From: CAZPZR01 sp964591105
Lineage (GTDB): Bacteria > Bacillota > Clostridia > Lachnospirales > Lachnospiraceae
Reading direction: 5' to 3'
DNA length: 13,386 nucleotides
Assembly (NCBI GenBank): GCA_964591105.1
Contig: CAZPZR010000050.1
Span: 1 to 13,386 of the forward strand
The notes beneath the pieces were generated by a model. That model was not told the DNA's origin. It saw nothing but the letters and a program-made list of their open reading frames with translations, and did no database searches. Shown here piece by piece: positions 13,209 to 13,386 of this stretch (the first letter of the stretch is position 1; each line of letters starts with the position of its first letter). Made by a program: the position numbers and the translations under genes.

Positions 13209-13306
13209 AAACCGAAACGTACTAATAAGTATGTGTAATGACAACCGACGGGGCTGAGGTATGAAAACGACACTCTAATTTCATATCTTAGTCCTTTTTT
13301 ATTTGT
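13209..13306 (+). ncRNA. Candidate ~100-nt small RNA
   Basis: Downstream of a 17-bp-spaced promoter the transcript forms two hairpins. The first is ACGUACU-AAUA-AGUAUGU (about 13218-13235, 7 bp with one G-U). A single-stranded stretch GUAAUGACAACCGAC follows. The second is a 16-bp stem from GGGCTGAGGTATGAAA (from 13251) with TTTCATATCTTAGTCC (to 13294), loop about 12 bases, ending in TTTTTTATTT, which is a terminator. There is no ribosome binding site with a start codon inside. The form (short hairpin, open linker, terminator) fits a trans-acting small RNA or a terminated leader of a gene beyond the window. No known riboswitch motif is recognised. Confidence 0.5.
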
Positions 13307-13386
13307 AAAAAATAAACGGAGCAGTTCTTTGATGATATGTACCCAGAATCCTGGACACATTGATTTCTAAATTAAGCACAACAACA
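13307..13386. other. Window end, non-coding, no assigned feature
   Basis: This stretch holds a short inverted repeat CCAG-AATC-CTGG in GTACCCAGAATCCTGGACAC at about 13340-13359. I see no coding frame with a ribosome binding site. It could be the edge of a repeat or insertion element continuing past the window, which cannot be judged here. Confidence 0.35.

Noticed and set aside
13340..13386. Possible insertion-sequence end near GTACCCAGAATCCTGGACAC
   Set aside because: Only a 4-bp inverted repeat is visible, with no transposase frame or target duplication in the window.

Overview
The window looks like chromosomal DNA of a low-to-mid-GC Clostridia bacterium, most likely a gut Lachnospiraceae. 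The grounds are consensus sigma-A promoters with 17-bp spacers, strong AGGAGG-type ribosome binding sites, the gene types (SPASM radical SAM protein, GH77 MalQ, glutaminase A, parvulin, YbaK-type deacylase) and the protein sequence style. The genus cannot be fixed from this sequence. I see no phage, plasmid, insertion sequence or CRISPR genes. The DNA contains a 10-N assembly gap (470-479).

Left part: the 3' end of a radical SAM/SPASM gene (cut by the window edge and by the gap) ends in a terminator. Next comes a MarR regulator, TauE/SafE exporter and GNAT acetyltransferase operon, driven by a perfect consensus promoter with an 18-bp palindromic operator at the transcription start. A metal-dependent amidohydrolase runs convergently, with 2 bp between the stop codons. 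Its divergent neighbour is malQ (4-alpha-glucanotransferase).

Middle: 5661-6375 has no convincing protein gene but is densely structured. A consensus plus-strand promoter (5843-5871) feeds a ~270-nt structured RNA ending in a strong hairpin at 6107-6140. A consensus minus-strand promoter (6258-6286) fires toward the same hairpin through a 99-bp element closed by a perfect 9-bp inverted repeat. This is a convergent pair of candidate non-coding RNAs, followed by an ADP-ribosylglycohydrolase gene. A 23-bp perfect hairpin separates that gene from a convergent glutaminase A gene (TTG start).

Right part: a tightly packed operon of cytoplasmic parvulin-type prolyl isomerase, YbaK/ProX-type aminoacyl-tRNA deacylase, and a 962-aa protein joining a TetM/EF-G-like translational GTPase to a C-terminal NYN nuclease domain of the YacP/Rae1 family. 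Rae1 cleaves mRNA in the ribosomal A site, so the fusion suggests a one-polypeptide GTPase plus A-site endoribonuclease in a translation quality-control operon. The GTPase carries an exact, in-frame 177-bp tandem duplication (59 residues twice) across the domain II/III boundary. It is either a very recent mutation or an assembly error. After the operon come a 25-codon hydrophobic small ORF with its own promoter, ideal Shine-Dalgarno site and terminator, and a ~100-nt candidate small RNA.

The items most worth following up are the GTPase-Rae1 fusion, its internal duplication, and the convergent RNA pair.
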